From Microbotryum silenes-acaulis (Eukaryota > Basidiomycota > Microbotryomycetes > Microbotryales > Microbotryaceae): DNA of 64,000 bases. The position numbers were made by a program, and so were the translations under genes. The stretch covers positions 1,550,001 to 1,614,000 of the forward strand of contig QPFY01000007.1 in NCBI GenBank assembly GCA_003665825.1. Reading direction: 5' to 3'. The notes below the pieces were generated by a model. The model was given only the letters and a program-made list of their open reading frames with translations, had not been told where the DNA came from and did no database searches. Of the stretch, positions 62,595 to 64,000 are shown in pieces (within the stretch, counting starts at the first letter, position 1; the number at the start of each line of letters is the position of its first letter).

Positions 62595-62966
62595 TCAGAT
62601 TCGCGCGCGCCAACACTCCTTTCCCTCTCCCCGCTCACTCACACCACTCACTCGCCCAGTTGACCCGACTCGGCTCTGATCCCACTACACCACACCTCTA
62701 CGAAACAACGCTATCTCTGCATCGCCCAATCGGCAAGATGCAGCTCGATCACTCTCGACGGGCGCTCGACGTGTGCCTTGGTGCAGGCTCACGCGGGCAC
62801 GGTGCGACGTCGCACGACACGACGATCAACAACTCCGACATCGTCGTCTTCGGCACGATACGATGGGCAGATCGATACGAGAGGGAGTGGTCACTTTCAG
62901 CAGCGTACTAACTACGTCGATGCATCGCTCGAGCGTCCTCGGTCGGACACATGCATCGACGTAGTT
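62595..62966 (+). repeat. Array unit U6, truncated
   Basis: It starts at cgcgcgccaacactcc and contains the palindrome at 62802-62815. It stops about 370 bases in, at a perfect hairpin, where foreign sequence begins. Confidence 0.78.
62910..62966. repeat. Perfect 16-bp stem hairpin at the end of U6
   Basis: AACTACGTCGATGCAT (62910-62925) pairs exactly with ATGCATCGACGTAGTT (62951-62966) across 25 bases. The left arm is normal unit sequence. The right arm is its inverted copy and marks the breakpoint. Confidence 0.92.
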
Positions 62967-63325
62967 ACAAGGGGATCTGGGTTGGGGTTGGCAGGCCAGG
63001 AAACTCATGGACCAGCTTTTAAAAACTCAACTTTTTTGAGAGGGTTCAAGTCCCAGGTAGTGCATTGTTTACATGAGCTGTGTCTAACTGAGGCCTATCC
63101 AAAACTTTTTCCTGACCTTCCTCTGACTTTGATACTCTGTAGCACTTGCAGCAGGGGAGCTGCTGGCCTGAGCCTGGGCATAATGAAGCTATTACAACTT
63201 CACTAATCAGCCATTAGAAAGGCAACCAGGCAGTGTAGTCTCTGCATGAGCTAGAGGAAACTGACCCCTATCCACACTTTTTCCTGACCTTCCTGTGCCT
63301 CCGGGCCTCTGTAGCACTTGCAGCA
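62967..63325 (+). repeat. Unique lower-GC island, SINE-like features
   Basis: About 360 bases unlike anything else in the window. It has a perfect RNA polymerase III B-box match GGTTCAAGTCC (63044-63054), a weak A-box-like TGGCAGGCCAGG (62989-63000), and two related blocks, each with ctatcc-aactttttcctgacc and ending tctgtagcacttgcagcag. No ORF of note. I do not recognise the family. Contamination or transfer is possible. Confidence 0.5.
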
Positions 63326-64000
63326 GTATAAGGGCAAATGACCCCCCCCCCCCCCCCCTAAAAAAGAGTTGGCTCTTGAGTTAGGTAGTGGCCCCAGAGG
63401 CAAAAAAGTCACGTGATATTGTGTTTTTGATCTTCATTGCATCGACTCAACATCAGCACGACCCAGTGTAGCTCGAACTTTTCGCGGTGCTGCAAAGAGA
63501 TTGCGCTCATGTCCTGTCGCCGCACCGTGCGGTGCCGAAACAGATCTCACTCGAGGGAGAAGACTGCGCTCGATTCTTGTTCCCGCACCGTGCGGCGCCG
63601 AAACCAGATTCCTGTTCTCGCACCGTCCGGTGCCGAATTCAGATTCCTGTTCCCGCACCGTGCGGCGCCGAAACCAGATTCTTGTTCCCGCACCGTGCGG
63701 TGCCGAAACAGATCTCACTCGAGGGAGAAGACTGCGCTCGATTCCTGTTCCCGCACCGTGCGGTGCCGAAACCAGATTCCTGTTCTCGCACCGTCCGGTG
63801 CCGAAACAGATCTCACTCGAGGGAGAAGACTGCGCTCGATTCCTGTTCCCGCACCGTGCGGCGCCGAAACCAGATTCCTGTTCCCGCACCGTCCGGTGCC
63901 GAAACAGATCTCACTCGAGGGAGAAGACTGCGCTCGATTCCTGTTCCCGCACCGTGCGGTGCCGAAACCAGATTCTTGTTCTCGCACCGTGCGGCGCCGA
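63326..64000 (+). repeat. Minisatellite module M35-2, runs off the right edge
   Basis: Its 5' segment matches 35336-35530 except for a longer C-run (63342-63359). Repeat starts at 63523, 63586, 63621, 63656, 63691, 63754, 63789, 63852, 63887, 63950 and 63985 give spacings of 63 or 35, with long and short units more mixed than in M35-1. Frames through it are open on both strands but not coding in my view. Confidence 0.85.

Noticed and set aside
62967..63325. Calling the low-GC island a known SINE family
   Set aside because: The B box is perfect but the A box is weak, no target duplication is seen and I do not recognise the sequence.

Overview
This window looks like heterochromatin-type DNA from a GC-rich eukaryote, most simply a fungus. 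A basidiomycete is my guess from the short compact elements, the chromodomain Ty3/gypsy family and the copia families, but nothing here fixes the taxon. I see no host gene, rRNA, true tRNA, telomere or CRISPR array. Every coding region I can support belongs to an LTR retrotransposon. The rest is a large tandem repeat array with embedded minisatellites.

Left half (1-32730): nested retrotransposons. I name the families by letter. G is a Ty3/gypsy chromovirus (Gag-Pol with C-terminal chromodomain, LTR about 562 bp). Copy G-A (1-5618, minus) has an open frame of 1593 codons running off the left edge. Copy G-B (12749-23998, plus) is broken by a solo LTR (13910-15137) and by a complete copia element. 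C1 is a conventional copia (Gag-PR-IN-RT-RH in one frame). Its full copy at 18127-23354 has LTRs that read identically, a target duplication (CGTCC) and an open frame, so it is the youngest full element. C2 is a copia family whose single ORF starts at the protease with no Gag and opens with a hydrophobic segment (copies 6056-9946 and 26517-30533, plus fragment 31950-32282). C3 is an older, broken copia (23999-31949) that C2b split at the gag/pol border. Solo, truncated and chimeric LTRs fill the gaps.

Right half (32731-64000): a tandem array of units of roughly 3.5-6 kb. Each unit is marked by a conserved 14-bp palindrome GTGCGACGTCGCAC (33642, 37831, 41360, 52622, 57938, 62802). Five modules interrupt the units. 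Each has either an 84-bp or a 35/63-bp hairpin minisatellite, and the four complete ones end in a shared 3' module. A fragment of the same array at 5835-6055 shows that the left half was also array before the transposons arrived.

Inserted in the array at 43564-48796 is the most interesting element. It is a Gag-only retrotransposon present as LTR-gag-LTR-gag-LTR in exact 2174-bp repeats within one CCACC target duplication. Its primer-binding site, polypurine tract and LTR start match those of the Gag-less family C2 and differ from C1 and C3. Read together, the Pol-only and Gag-only elements look like the two halves of a split, mutually complementing copia retrotransposon. The cis signals are seen directly. 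Trans-complementation is inference.
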